Of a stretch of DNA of 64,000 nucleotides, positions 23,443-36,421 are shown piece by piece. The notes beneath the pieces were generated by a model that made no database searches, was not told where the DNA came from, and worked only from the letters and a program-made list of their open reading frames with translations. Both the position numbers and the translations under genes were made by a program. The DNA comes from Stenopsyche tienmushanensis (taxonomy: Eukaryota; Arthropoda; Insecta; Trichoptera; Stenopsychidae): contig WACJ01000525.1 of assembly GCA_008973525.1 (NCBI GenBank), forward strand, positions 1,488,001 through 1,552,000. Direction: 5' to 3'. Numbering within the stretch: the first letter of the stretch is position 1; each line of letters starts with the position of its first letter.

Positions 23443-23989
23443 GCCATTCGACACGCAAACCCAACGAAAGAAACGAAGGAAGAAATTTGGGCAATTTTCT
23501 ACCACAAATGTTCTACAGACGCAAATCCTCAACATCAAAATTGTACAGCAGGTGAAGACAGCTGGCGCAAAATGGTGCAAAGTTAACCAGAATAATTTCC
23601 ACCACTATAAGCCACCTTTGAATGCAGAAGTTCAAAAAATCATTAAACCAGTCTATGAAGATTTATTACGAGATAAATTGTTAATCAGATGTTTAGGAGC
23701 ACAAACACAAAATAACAATAAATCATTAAATTCATTGATGTGGACATTCGCTCCTATACACCTGCATTCTGACACAAAGATCGTTGAAATAGTAACTTTT
23801 CTTGTCATGATTATCTTCAATGAAAGATTTATTGGTATTATGAAAGTTTTAGTTAGAATAGGATGTCAAATTGGCCACGTAATTCAAGCTTACGCCCATC
23901 GTCGTAATGAAAAAAAAAAGTCGTGGAAAACACCAAAATTCATTAAAAAAAAAAAATGTTCAACAAGGTGCCAAAAAGTTATCTTTTAA
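23443..23989 (+). pseudogene. Mutator-like (MULE-type) transposase C-terminal relic
   Basis: Two overlapping frames encode one protein. The upstream frame (23443-~23575) reads AIRHANPTKETKEEIWAIFY and STDANPQHQNC. The downstream frame (23552-23989) carries LLIRCLGAQTQNNNKSLNSL then MW, plus IIFNERFIGIMKVL. The pairing 'STD..PQH..C', 'RCL.G.TQN.N.S.N...W' and a basic tail is characteristic of a transposase group common in arthropods that I associate with Mutator-like elements. The superfamily label is less certain than its transposon nature. The frame break near 23570 makes it a relic. Confidence 0.6.
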
Positions 23990-25730
23990 TATTTTTTAGC
24001 AATCTTAGCATGAAAACTAGTTCATACTTTATTTATTATAATACCATTTAAATTGTTTCATTTTGCTTATCGGAAAGATAAGCAAAATGCTCGCAATAAT
24101 TGCAACTGAAAAAGACCTTTTTCGCTGATGGGTGTCTAAGTTGACGTGTATTTCAGCAATGAGTAATGATTAATTTTCTGATTTGCTATTATTTATCAGT
24201 ACTCCTTATAGTATTATCAGCGTAGCTGTTCACGCAATAATAGTAATAAAAAGCGATCCTGGGAAAAAGTACTCTGAAGAATGGAGTGGCAATGATAGGA
24301 TGAAAACGAGCTAAAAAGTTCTTTGTTCCATAGTGGAATTCATCAGACTGCGCAATCTAATTTATTGACCGTAAGAAAATCGAAGAAATAACTTACTGCA
24401 CACTTATTTCTGTCAAAAATACGCGCCATTTTGACACGTGGCTTAAATTCTTATCGACGCAATAATGCACCGGATTACAATGGACCAATGCACTGAGGCA
24501 AACAGTTCACGGAAACAGGACTAAAAATAGTCTGAATAAAAAACAATTTTAAAAAATGCGTATTATGCTCTCATTATTTGTGTTGTAAATCATCTTGTTG
24601 GGTAATTTGATGGGCTTAAAGTACCGGCGAGAACTGCTTTTATTATAAAAGGGAAAATATATGTTCGTCTGCTATTTGAGTTATATTTGTACCTTTTGTG
24701 TCTGCGAGGTCTTTGTCTATATGTTTAGCATGTTCTTCTTGCCAAAAGCTGATGAAAATCTAATTTATTGGTATGTCTGGTGAATGCACACTATGGATTT
24801 ATATTGAGATTTCAGCGAAAATAAATATTTTTCGTCCGAGTTTCGCACGAGGAAAGTCTTCCAAATGTGCCATTAGGCTGAAGTATTTCTTTTTAAAGAC
24901 GCCCCATGTGCGCATTTCACTCTTCTCTCATTGTCGATTCATAACTTTTTGGAGTAATTGCAGACGTTCGTTGAGGAAATGCGTTTTTGTCTACCGAAAT
25001 AAAACGCTTTATCTATTTCATCATTCGAGAGCAACTGCGTACTCAAAATAGACGCCACAACCAATGCGCAAATTGCATGGAGTAGATGCGGAAAATAGAA
25101 AATCATTCTTTCGCTTTTCTGCACTTTCGACTTTAACGATGCTCATAATTTATTTTGGCTTTGACGCAATCCAGGATGGAGCACTACTTTATCGATTCAG
25201 TTTTATGTACGTTTGCTTTGGCGAACCAATTAAATTCTGTTTCTTCCTATATAGTTCTAGTTTAGTTGAAATGGAAAGGAACATCATGAATAAAGAGAGT
25301 CTTTCTATTCCAGAATACCAAGAATAGAAGATGAAAACAAATATATACAAAATAAAATTGATTGTAACTGACCATTAAATTGTGTAGAAAACGGATTACA
25401 ACGCAATTTTGTTTCAACACTAATTGGCAATAAATAATTAGCCAGATTATTTGATGGAATGATTTATGCACATCTATGATTCTATACTAGTCACTACATT
25501 TTTTAGATCTCTTTCAGGATTATCATGGAAAAAATATACTGAAATGCATCAACGAGAAAAGGACTTTGGATATTGGACTGTACTCCGGTTTTTAGGCAAA
25601 AATTGTGGCCTTCGAAAATCGGTTTTTTATCATGAAATATGATTAAGAATTTTGGACGATATGCTCTTGCACTCGACGTGAAGACACGTTGATCTAGATA
25701 AGAAAAGGTTCTTCTCAGTAGATAGTTTTG
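23990..25730. other. intergenic, no gene seen
   Basis: AT-rich. A small hairpin GCTTATCGGAAAGATAAGC lies at about 24066-24084. Frames at 24773-25051 and 25064-25327 have no domain. Confidence 0.4.
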
Positions 25731-25734
25731 ACCA

Positions 25735-26102
25735 CTTAAAGAGGTAAGACACTAGAGTTGTGTCCGAATTCCAGTTTTCCAGAAAAATAATTCTTACACG
25801 TTGGGCTTGGAGACAGACAGAGACAGAGAATGTTTTGCAAGTTTGGAGAGAAACAGAGGCAGAAATAGCGTCTTGCAGATCGATTGTGAATGATATAATG
25901 AATCGATTTCAATTGTATTCTTTATGTTTACTTGAAGAAATGACCTAATATTGTGTGCTATTGACAATGTTTATTTATTTATGTACAAGCTTCATACACG
26001 CTGCGACGGTCCTGACAGATAAATAGATTTTTACGGGTGATAAGTGGCGGACATACAAATATAACATCTATGTTTATCATAATGGTTATCATAAAGGGTT
26101 AA
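25735..26102 (+). mobile_element. TTAA/piggyBac-type MITE
   Basis: It runs from CTTAAAGAGGTAAGACACTA to CATAAAGGG + TTAA (26099-26102). It shares the purine tract, 'GATATAATGAATCGATTTCA' and 'CAAGCTTCATACACGCTGCG' with the family. The left TTAA has mutated. Confidence 0.8.
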
Positions 26103-27735
26103 ACCCTTTTCGGAATTAATTCTTAGCTTTAGCGGGAATAAGCTAAGGGATACACTAACCTATGAAATTTCAATATCACACGGTTCGTGTAAAAATATTT
26201 TTATGACAACATATTCGTAATCATATGTGAGCCACCCCCATAGACTTTCTCTGGGACGAGGCCTTTTTATATGGTGATTTTCATTGTCTTTCACATCTCA
26301 TGAGGAGGTGTATGTATAATTTGGATGGATCAAATGGATCATTGTGGCTATATTATAATGAAGATGATCTAAAAATATGCATTGTTCGTTTGATAAACCT
26401 ACAGTTTTCTAACCTAGCTCTTTTTATTATAAATAATTATGGTTGGACTATTTTTTGCATTAAGGACTTAACTCGACAATTATTTAGTTCGTCTAGACCT
26501 GTTTAGTGTGTGCACATGTGATATTCTAAAAATAAGTTGAAATGGAAGTGACCCAAACTCATATTTGGCACATATTAATGTTTTTTTTCTCTTAAAAAAA
26601 GTCAAATACGCCTCCAGTGTATGTGAAATTATTTGAACAAGCGGAAAGTTGATTTATAGGTTTCGATTTAGTGGCTTTTGGAAGAATACATCCAAAAAAT
26701 CTGAGAAGTTAGATAATGTCTTGGCAGATTTGATGGAAATTAGTGCAAGTGTACCGCTGGGTGCCACACGAACTAACGTCGTCAAATCGATTGCCATGTG
26801 TTAACACGTGTCTTTTAAATCTAGCTTGTAATCGAAAGTAGAACAAGAGACAGAAGCACGAAAAAATCTAATACAAGAGAAAAAATTATGTTGTATGTCT
26901 GCTTCAATTTCGAATTGTATCCAAATACAACCGAAACTTTTTTGCGCGTTTTTGAAATAACACGATCAAGCAAATGTATTAACTCTTTCTATCCTATGTC
27001 TCACTCGTTTGAGACATCGATTTTTCTATAATTTTCTTCTGATAGGTTTTATGTTGAGCGTGAATTGGTATGTTTATATTTATCACTGATTTTAACTATT
27101 AGAGTCCTTCGTCAAATTTCACAAATTTTCATCAAAAATGCGATCCAGCAAAATGACTAACTATAAAAGAGAAATTTGTTAATAGATAATTAAAAAAACT
27201 TCATGAAATATAAATCAGTTTCATTTTTTTGTTGTTAAATAATCGTATATTAAACTATTATACATAAAATAAAATATACGCAGATACAATGTAAAACGTA
27301 GTACTACGTCAAGCACAAAATTTCCGATTAGTTTGACGTCTATTTATTGCCATGCCACACTTCTCTTCAGTCTGTCTTCTAGAAATAACAAGGCAATAAG
27401 GTTATCGATTGCTAAAATTGCGATAAAAACACTGATATAGCGATATTTTATAAAAATGATATTTCTTGTTTTGGGTAAGCCTCCAATAAAAACCACCAAA
27501 AAGACTTTTTGCAAGACAGTGTCGAATTGTCAAATTTGTCGGACTATAGAGTACTGCTCTCGACCTCTTGTAGTCCGGAATTTTTTGGAAAGGAATACTT
27601 GTAGTCCGAAAAATTATGAAAATTATGAGATTTACATAGATAATACAAGGTAGCAGTTATAAAAAATAATAATCTATTCCATGACGATTTTTGAAGCGTC
27701 TTAACTATCACTTGCTAGCTACAAAGTCTTCTTTT
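26103..27735. other. intergenic, no gene seen
   Basis: AT-rich. Frames at 26300-26506 and 27456-27653 show no domain. Confidence 0.4.
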
Positions 27736-27737
27736 TC

Positions 27738-28973
27738 GTCATCATCATCATAGCGCAGTCAGTCAGTCCACTGTAGAACTATGGGCTTTTTCAATATCCA
27801 TTCATAGGAAGGGATTAAATCCATTCTGCCTGTACGTTCACCTTCTCATTCGTTCGATATTGAAGGTATCATAACCCTCGAGTTTCACTCAGCGGGTCTC
27901 CTGGATGAACTTATCGAAAGGCGTTTTCGCGATCGTCTCGATAGGGAAGTGTTGAGGGGGTTTGTAAAAACTGAGCAGTTTTCCTAGGAAGACCGTGGAA
28001 AACTGTTCTAGACGACCTTGTTGATTTTACTGGAAAGGGCTTTCTAGAATGCAAAGAGTCCCTCGTTTCCTAGCTAGGGCGTTGCCGAGCTAGGGTGAAG
28101 ACATATGTGACACTTAAGTGCATCTCAGATTCACTCCTACGTAGCTAGGCATCCCGGGCAGCTACAGGTGCTCATGAATCCTGGGATTATTAAACGTAAT
28201 CCCGAAAAATTCGGGATTGAAATTTTTATCTAACAGAAATCTTATACCTCACCAGCACGATAAAGGCTACTGAATCGAGACATTCCCGTCGAAATCTAGA
28301 CGCTTGGAAACAGTGGCGTAACTACTAATTGGCGGGCTTAGGCGACGCCTAGGGGCAGTAATTGTCTAATCAATTTATGCATATATACAGTATATATATG
28401 TCTTTCAAATTGTTATATTAACTTTTCCCTACCGGTGATGTATTTACTACACATCGACTCTAATAATGGGAATATCGATATGAAATATAATAGATAAGGG
28501 GTTCAGAATTTTTGTATTCCTCCGTAATATAATTACGAATGACATCAAAGTATTATAGTATATCAGTATTCATCTGCAGCGACGGAAATAAATAATTTGT
28601 CGAGAAATCGGGAATTTTGCGAATTTTAGTCCGTGGTCTCAGCAGAAAGGAATTTTATCAGTCACATTGATGGTATTATACGAAAATGGGGGCTCATGCG
28701 GCCACAAACTAGCTTTTTAATATCTGATGACGAAACCTCCAACGAGTATGGAGGCTGAGGGTGCATTTTCAGCAGAAGGTTGCTTGGCTACCAAAATCAG
28801 ATATAGACTAGTAATTTTTGATCAAATTTATCAGTGTCTTCCCGTCGACGTGCAACTTGCCCGAGCGGATTCGAGACTGGGTGCTTTCCTTTTTCAGGTT
28901 GACCCTCTGAGTTCGGCGATTTCAAAGCGATATAGAAGACATAGGAAGACGGTACTTTTATCGTTGTAAAGTG
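27738..28973 (-). repeat. reverse LINE 3' tail, interrupted by a hAT element
   Basis: The reverse complements of 27738-28140 and 28837-28973 are consecutive parts of the LINE tail at 21800-22398. Between them lies hAT copy C. The short ATGATG tail is at the left edge (CATCATCATCAT near 27740). This shows that the hAT-derived element jumped into an older LINE copy. Confidence 0.7.
28141..28832 (+). mobile_element. deleted hAT element (copy C)
   Basis: The terminal region begins in a GGGATT-rich stretch, and an inner CAGTGGCGTAACTAC motif starts at 28311. The coding scrap at about 28727-28830 (plus) again reads 'SMEAEGAFSAEGCLATKIRY', the hAT dimerisation block. It has the same architecture as copies A, B and D. 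Confidence 0.7.
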
Positions 28974-28974
28974 A

Positions 28975-30650
28975 AAATTTTCGTTTTTATTTTTCATTTC
29001 GTTCGCCACGGGGTACTCCGATGATGAAATTTGTATTCCTGTAAATGCAGCAAGAACTTTTAGGTCTTTTCAGCAGTGATGAATCAAATTTTAGATCGAA
29101 TGCATCTTCTCCAATTGTCAATAGTGGTCCACCATGAGAAGATGTTAGCAATGATGATTATATGTTATGCAATAATTATTTTTTATTAGATTAAAGATTA
29201 GCGATCAAATTTGCGATTTTCCAAATTGTTTAAGATGTCTGTATTGCATGAGTATACATTTCGTTGGCCTCGCGAGGTGTTTTTGAACTCGATACATATG
29301 CTTCACAGCTTGTCATATTCCTTTCGTAGAAAAAAAAATGGATTACATTTTTATTCCTGCACATTGTAGACTTACATAAAATTAGTGTTTGATGTATGAA
29401 AATAACGATTATAGAATACTGTGGCGATTGATGCCTTTTTTGTGGTAGATTATGTTGGTTTTTTGACTTCGAGATGTCGATTTACTGATGTTTTGTGTTT
29501 ATGTTGATGATTGAATTGGATTTGCTGCTTTTGTTTGTTCATCTTCCTGGAAGTCATCGCACTTTCTTTGTTTCAAATTTGCTGATTTACGAATTGAAGC
29601 ATGTTTCGTTCAAACTGGCTGCGCCTATTGATTGATGTTAACATGCGGCAGTGAATAGCTCGTTGGGGTTTCATTGCCAATGAATATCACTGTCAGAATA
29701 GATCTTAACTTATTCTACAGCATCCGTTGCTCTTATTTATGTATCTTCCGTCATTTTAAAATTTGATTTATAAGTGATTCGTGCATTAAATCTTCGGTGC
29801 TGTGAGGATCGAGTCGAGTAAATATCCTTCTTGTCGTACGTCTAATGAATAGTTGGTGTTAAAGAAACAATTAGTTTTACTCTTGAAAGGAGGATCTTGA
29901 CCTCCACACCGGCAAAATCATTGTTCCGAAGCATTTTCACAACAAAAGGCATACATTTTGCGACATTTCTTCGGTGTTCGTTGCACTCGCATCGCGTGGA
30001 GATCACAAGGGCCGTTGTTTTATTCGACTGTTAATCTTCGTACTTGGCTTCTTTCCATGTTGGAACGCTTCCAAAGACGAGTGCGATTGCCTCGAAAATC
30101 TGGCAGTGGAGCAGTCTTGCCGGAGTTGTCAGACAAGCCGATCGTCGGCTGAAAAGTGAAGATAAAGGAAGTGCGAAAACAACAAAGGGACTGTTACAGT
30201 GTTCAGGTTTTTATCATCTTAAATTACACTATGATTCCCAAATCGAAATTACACACAATTTGAAAAAGTTCGCCTATCGCCATTCCATTTGAGATCATAT
30301 GTTAAGTAAGACACTTTGTTCGAATACACATGTGACATTTCCACGTCCAATAAATAAATTCAATGCAAGTGCTATAACACTCATTCTTACATATTTTACA
30401 AACACTACATTCGATATATATTCAATAAATGCATTAAAATAATATTATTTCATGGATGACAGACGACATGTCATTCGAAATTGACAGTTGCGTTCATAAA
30501 ACGTCAAATTGCAAGAACAAAACAAAGAAATTTTCGTCCATCTCAGGCGACGCAGCGAACAATGAAAACGCCTATCACCATATCTCCCTTACTCAATCCA
30601 TTTGAATATTAATTAAAATAATTAAACAGTATTTAATGTTAAATGTTTAA
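28975..30650. other. intergenic, no gene seen
   Basis: AT-rich. Three overlapping plus-strand frames at 29958-30292 have no recognised domain, and their overlap argues against coding. Confidence 0.4.
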
Positions 30651-30656
30651 TTTCAG

Positions 30657-30772
30657 CACAACAGCTCATTTGCAATTCGCAGTCCAATTTTTACGCGCAC
30701 GTTTGACAAAAACACAGAATCTCTGGAAACGACAAAAGCTAAAATTCAACAGCGATCTCGTTTGACCCCAAG
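30657..30772 (+). CDS. candidate internal exon of an unidentified gene
   Basis: A good acceptor (TGTTTAATTTCAG) at 30656 and a strong donor (CAAG|GTAAGT) at 30772 bracket 116 bp. One frame is open throughout: HNSSFAIRSPIFTRTFDKNT, continuing ESLETTKAKIQQRSRLTP, and leaving phase 2. The Ser/Thr/Arg-rich peptide is not recognised. No partner exons were found nearby, so this could be a coding exon of a gene with very large introns, a 5'-UTR exon, or chance. Confidence 0.35.
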
Positions 30773-30774
30773 GT

Positions 30775-33035
30775 AAGTTTTATTACGCGGACCCAATTTC
30801 GAATCGAAGTACGCATGACGATGAAAAAAATAAACAGAAAAATAACACGACGAAACTTGGCAAGGGGCGATTCATTCATTCTGCGAAATATCTATGTCAA
30901 TAGCCTGCTCCAATATTGTGCTTTGTTTTTTGTTGATTTCGGGTAGATCGCGATTCTTGTTGTTGTTGATGTGTTGCGAATGGGAGTAAATTGCGAAGTA
31001 GCCGACATAAAAATAACCTGGAATTGGGGGATAGTAAACACGGCGAAATTAGCCGATAGCACGTGGCGCCACGGGCGTGCGTCTTATTATCGTTAGTTGG
31101 TGCGGGCGGTGGGCGTTAATATCGCAAAGGGTTGTCCAATCTCTTTTCGTTTTTAATCTCAATTAAAACATGTTGTATTGATAACAATGCATCCAATTGG
31201 ACGACAAAAATTGAAACTCCAAGCCAATTACTGTGTGCGTGTGTCTATGCATAGCATAAAACAACCATTACACCATTAGCAAGCCTATTTTATTATATAT
31301 TACACAAAGACAATTTCAGCTTTTAGATAAAAATTCCATTTGTAAATTAAAAGCAATTCCACGCTATATTTTGACTCGGGAAGAAAATAATTATGAATTG
31401 TGAAGAATTTATGTGTTCAATCTGAAGCTCATGTGCGTCAACCCTATAAACACAGGTGTCATAAGCTGAGAGTGACTTTTGGCATTATGTCAAGAGATCA
31501 GCGCAATTACATTTCACTGACGTATCTACACAGACAGTCAACCCGAAATCATTATTAATAAAGACTATTACTATTTATTTTATTTATTTATAGCCATGTT
31601 TTTATGCGAAGAACAAAGAGCTACCTCGTGCTGTTGTTCGCCCCTCTCATTCGGACTGATGATTTTCGATGGCACATCAACAATTGTCCAAAATTTCTGA
31701 ACATGTTTTCATTTCATTCCGTGGACGTATTTATTTCGCAAAGAGCACACGACGCATTTATTTTGATCTATTAGATCAACATTATAAAAATAATTTTGGA
31801 TCGAAAATGTGTTGACCATCGCTGAATTCACATGTGCTCTGGGATTTCCTCTGCGTCAATAAATTAGAACTGAATTTACTCCTTCGCTTATTTCTTTTGC
31901 GATATTTTCGGATGTAATTTCCGGATTCAATTTTAGATTTGGTTCAAAATACTCGAATAAGTGCATGTGTACTATTTTCATGCTTGCAATCCACTGGATA
32001 AATAATAAAGACGATACCGATTGCAATTTTGACAACGGGCTCGCACGAGCCGTTTCGTTAAATCCAAAGATTGCCACGATGAAAACCGCTCATTGTTTTC
32101 AGTAGATTTTTCCATGAACAATTTCTTTAATACAAAACCTATTTCAGTACTATTTTTTTTTTGAGTTTTCGGGAAATCGTACGCAGTATAAGTATGTCAA
32201 CAGTATATTTGGACGGTAGCAAGCTCTTTGTATGAATATTTATTTAGACTTCTATGGAATCTTTCCAAGAGGAAGCATATTTTGGCAAATGATGATTTTT
32301 CTCGGAAAACTCTGCCGTGTGTACTAGTTCATTGCTTGTGATTTTTTAAAAAAATGTCTTAATGACCTTTCGTTCTCGTGTATTTGGATAATCTGTTATA
32401 TAAAAGAGACAAGCATGTATTCAAATTAATTAGCAATGTATAATTTTGTAGACTTAGCGCCAAAATTTAGCGTCCAATGCTGGCCAATTGCCATTTGTGG
32501 AAAATTTTGTATGACCTCCGCGCATTTTCTGCTGAATTATAAGATATTTGTCAATTTCTAACCCAGACTAAAAAAATAAGACCAAGACTAAAATTTATTA
32601 GGGCATATCACATGAACGTTCGGCACTCATGGGTGAGAATTAAAACGCCATAGCTTTTACAAAACACAATTTATTCAATAAAAATAATCTTCATTAGCTT
32701 TGTTAGTATTTTGTCAATGTGAAACTAAATTGATTAATCCATTTTTATAAAAGCTCTCAATATAAGAACCAATAAATTGCTCGAACACGCATCCCGTTTT
32801 CGGATGTTTTTATTCCTTAAAAGCATTCTAAATGACGAAAATCTCTTGGAAAGAGATTTGTCGAATATTGTCTTGGAGCAGTATGCTCCATGCTTGTTTA
32901 TTATAATTGACTGCTTAATTTTTAGTTTCTGTTGCACATTTTCGATTTCAAGATAATATATGTTTTCCCAAGTTCTGAGAAGGAATAATTCATAATGTCC
33001 ATGAACTTTTGTTGATGCATTAAAAGCTTTTCTGA
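30775..33035. other. intergenic or intronic, no gene seen
   Basis: Mostly AT-rich, with a slightly GC-richer patch at 31060-31120. The frames at 31856-32077 and 32734-33090 (minus) have no recognised domain. The latter starts inside a hAT copy. Confidence 0.4.
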
Positions 33036-33039
33036 TCTG

Positions 33040-33712
33040 ATTTGGAAGCCAGGCAACTTGCTGCTGAAAATGCACGTTCAGCCTCCACACTCGTTGGAGG
33101 TATCATCATCAGATATTTAAATGCTAGTTCGAGTTAATGACCGCGTAGGCCCCCATTTTCGTATAACACCATCATTGTGACTGATAAAATTCCTTTATGC
33201 TGAGACACGGACTAAAACTCGCAAAATTCCTGATTTCCGATAAAATAATTTATTTCCGTCGCTGCTGATGAATACTTACATACTATAATACTATTATGTG
33301 ATCTGTAATTACATTACGAAGGAATAAAAAAATTCTGTACCCCGTATCTATTATATTTCATATCGATATTCCTATTATTAGAGTCGAGGTGTAGTAAATA
33401 CATCACCGGTGGGGAAAGGTTAATATAACAATTTGAAAACATACATGTACGCTATATATGTATACATAGATTAGACAGTTACTGCCCCTAGGCGTCGCCT
33501 AAGCGCGCCAATTAATAGTTACGCCACTGTTTCCAAGCGTCCAGATTTCAGCGAGAATGTCTCGATTTAGTAGCCTTCATCGTGCTGGTGAGGTGTACGA
33601 TTTCTGTTAAATAAAAAATTCAATCCAGATTTTTTTGGGATTACGTTTATTAATCCCGGAATTCATGAGCACCTAAAACTGTCCGAGATCCCGGGATTCG
33701 GGATTGGATTTC
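33040..33712 (-). mobile_element. deleted hAT element (copy D), inverted relative to copy C
   Basis: It runs from the C-terminal coding scrap through the shared terminal region to 'TTACGCCACTG' (ending 33529), then the same flank as copy C: TTTCCAAGCG, and 'GGGATT' blocks to 33712. Because C and D share sequence on both sides of the CAGTGGCG motif, that motif is either internal to a larger element or was inserted before duplication. Confidence 0.7.
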
Positions 33713-35835
33713 CTAGTATTACCATTTTGAGGAGTTAAAGAGCATTTTAGCAATCTTTTCAGAAGTAAAGGAGAGTCCTTGGAAAACTTGTAAATCGAAA
33801 ATGGGAAATATTTCTCTTTTCTAGCTTAAAATCATAAAGACGATTATGTTGTTTTCGTTGCGCAATCCTTCGATTTTCATCTTTCAGTTCAAATAACGTC
33901 GAAGCTCTATATCTATGGCATGTTCCATTCTTCTTGAGTTCTGCTTAGGAGCCATCATAACAGTATTACATAGATGTTAATCATATTTCTTATTGCATCA
34001 TTTGCAAAAAACACATTTTTGGACGCCTATCAAGCTTTCCCTCTTATTAGATGATATAACATGCGCCCACAAACAACAAATTGATCATTGGAATTGAATC
34101 AAATTTTTGATGATCACCTGTTAAATTTATCGTTCGATCATTATGGTCGTTTGGCTGACCTAAATACTTCTAAATCACATTAGCTTAATCTTCATGGCAA
34201 AATGTTTCATAGAAATCTGTTAAGGTTCTGCTCAAAATTTATTCTCGTTTGTGATTTGTAATTTAATGTTACGACATCCATGACAGAAGTATATATTTTT
34301 CATTTATACATTACTTTTAGAAAGTTTAGGGTTGATTCTAAAGTAAAAACAGCGATAAAAAGGTCGAAACTTATTGATCAAATATATATTTTAAAATTTA
34401 TTTAAAGAAGAACATTGGAGAAGCTATTGATGAGCCTCTCTGTGATCTATTTAAATGGAAATCGTTTATAGCTGTCATTATCATCATCATGTAACAGCTC
34501 AGAAACAGTCCTATACTGCCTTTAAAAAATGGTTATATTTCAATTCGATGTTATGTTCATACACCAAATTATACAATTTAAATGGATTTTTCCTTCTCAA
34601 ACATTGTTTTATTTGACATTTTTTAAATTTTCTTTTGATCTTTGATATATGAAAATAATTTGGAATACTGTCCAATGCATGTTGTGGTATTACAGTTAAG
34701 TATCTCAACTGTGGAGTCTCGTACACCACATTGCATCCAGCTTTGGCATATTTTCAGTATGTGGAGCGTTTCCATGAAAGCACAAATAACACGTAAAACG
34801 TCATCCATATTCCCAATATATCGATTTCTAATTAGTTAAGGATAAAGATCCGAACCTTTCTATAGCTGATTTAGATTTGCTGATCCATTGCAGTTTTTGT
34901 CTATATTTGATCAATTAACATTGCTATGTTTTCTACTCTTTGTCAATGTAAAAGCTTCATCTCCTTACTGACTTAAATATATGATAGAAAATATTAATAT
35001 TTGAACATTTACAAAGCATTCATAAGCAGACTGCTATTAGATTTGATTTTCAATCATCAGTTTGTCATGTTTTGTTGATGATTTTTGCAAGCATAATAAT
35101 GAACGACGAAAGACCGACCGATGACAGTCATTCAATGCTGTCGAGTGTCGAAACTAGTCTGAGATTACGATATAGCGTTAGGCTCCAAAGTACATATGGT
35201 AAAATATGGTCACAAAGAGAGCCCTTCGTTCTTTGGCTAATTGATGATGCCATGTGATGATGATGATGACAATGACGCTATTTACATTGAATGATTTTGA
35301 CATTGTTTCGTGTCAAGGTGCGGTTTTGGCACCTTAACACATATTCCTATATGCATTTCTCTTACTTGGCAGTTGGCCACAATGCTCATTGAAAATGAAA
35401 GTAATGAATGTTTATCACTTATTATGTAATATTTTTATTTACTTTTGATTAACAAGAGGGTACAAAGCTTAGGTTCATTGTAATCGAATCATTAATTTTT
35501 GAGCTTTTAAAATGTTTAATTGATTTTCTACCACCACTCATTTCGCGCTTTCTACATACGGTGTAAAAATGAAACAGCTAAACGGTTATTGTGTATTTCA
35601 AGGGACATAAATGTTCCTTGCCACAATATATCATATTGACTTAAGAATACCATCTAGAATTCAAGCTAATTATCCTATCTGAGAGTTCCTATACGTATCA
35701 AAAGTTTGAGGTCCCTAATTTCCCTTGTACTGCATGGGACTTAAATCCTTTTTTTCTTCGTGTATTTCTAATATTTCTTCTCACTTGTAGCCTAAGCTAT
35801 ACACAATATTATATAAAGTAAAAATATGTGTAAAA
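33713..35835. other. intergenic, no gene seen
   Basis: AT-rich. Two overlapping minus-strand frames at 34511-34808 look weakly protein-like (LRRKNPFKLYNLVYEHNIEL), but I cannot assign them. Confidence 0.35.
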
Positions 35836-35839
35836 ATGA

Positions 35840-36027
35840 GTTCGTATTCGTTCTGTAGATATGTTCAGATATGCCGTCCGATTTTGAGGCACTCATTCGT
35901 CATATCAACGGTCCGAAAAGGGGACCAATTGGACACATAGATCTTGTGGCCACTCCGTCCTCTTTTAGGGCTTTTTGCGGAATTTTTTATGATCTGTACG
36001 ATCATGTAAGCTCCCTCAGAGGCGAAC
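35840..36027 (+). repeat. dispersed repeat with GGTCCG hairpin, copy 2
   Basis: Matches 5430-5618, including 'AGATATGTTCAGATATG', 'CACTCATTCGTCATATCA' and 'GATCTGTACGATCATG'. In the hairpin one arm has decayed to GGGGACC. Confidence 0.65.
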
Positions 36028-36127
36028 GAGCCTAGACTTCCCCCACTTATAAAAACTATATATTTATCTATCTTACTAAATTATGCTGCAATCTTAGCTA
36101 GTTTTTTTTTGTTTTAAATTACAAAAT

Positions 36128-36421
36128 CTAGCTTATTTCCTTCCCGCGCTCAGAACTTAAATTAATAATAATTAAATTTAGGTTTTGCACCTTGCTGTGC
36201 ACTTTTGTTGAGTGGGCTGGCATCAGAAGTGGTGGATCCATAAATTGATGTAAAAACTCTGTTTTATTGGTGTGAAACATTGCCAAACATTCGATTGAAA
36301 CACCATTACGATGCTCTTCTTGTTCCATTGTGAGTAAACGCGGCACCCATCGTGCGCACAGCTTTCTCATGTCCAAATATTCTCCCAAATAAAATAAAAA
36401 GAGCGGATATCTTACACACAT
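36128..36421 (-). pseudogene. mariner transposase relic (N-terminal/linker part)
   Basis: The minus-strand frame contains LDMRKLCARWVPRLLTMEQ followed by ECLAMFHTNKTEFLHQFM. These match the conserved mariner block 'LGMRKLxARWVPRLLT...' and the segment leading to the first catalytic Asp (normally ..F.T.DETW), which is lost here. Only about a quarter of a mariner transposase is present. It lies about 420 bp upstream of the ASB-type gene. Confidence 0.75.
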
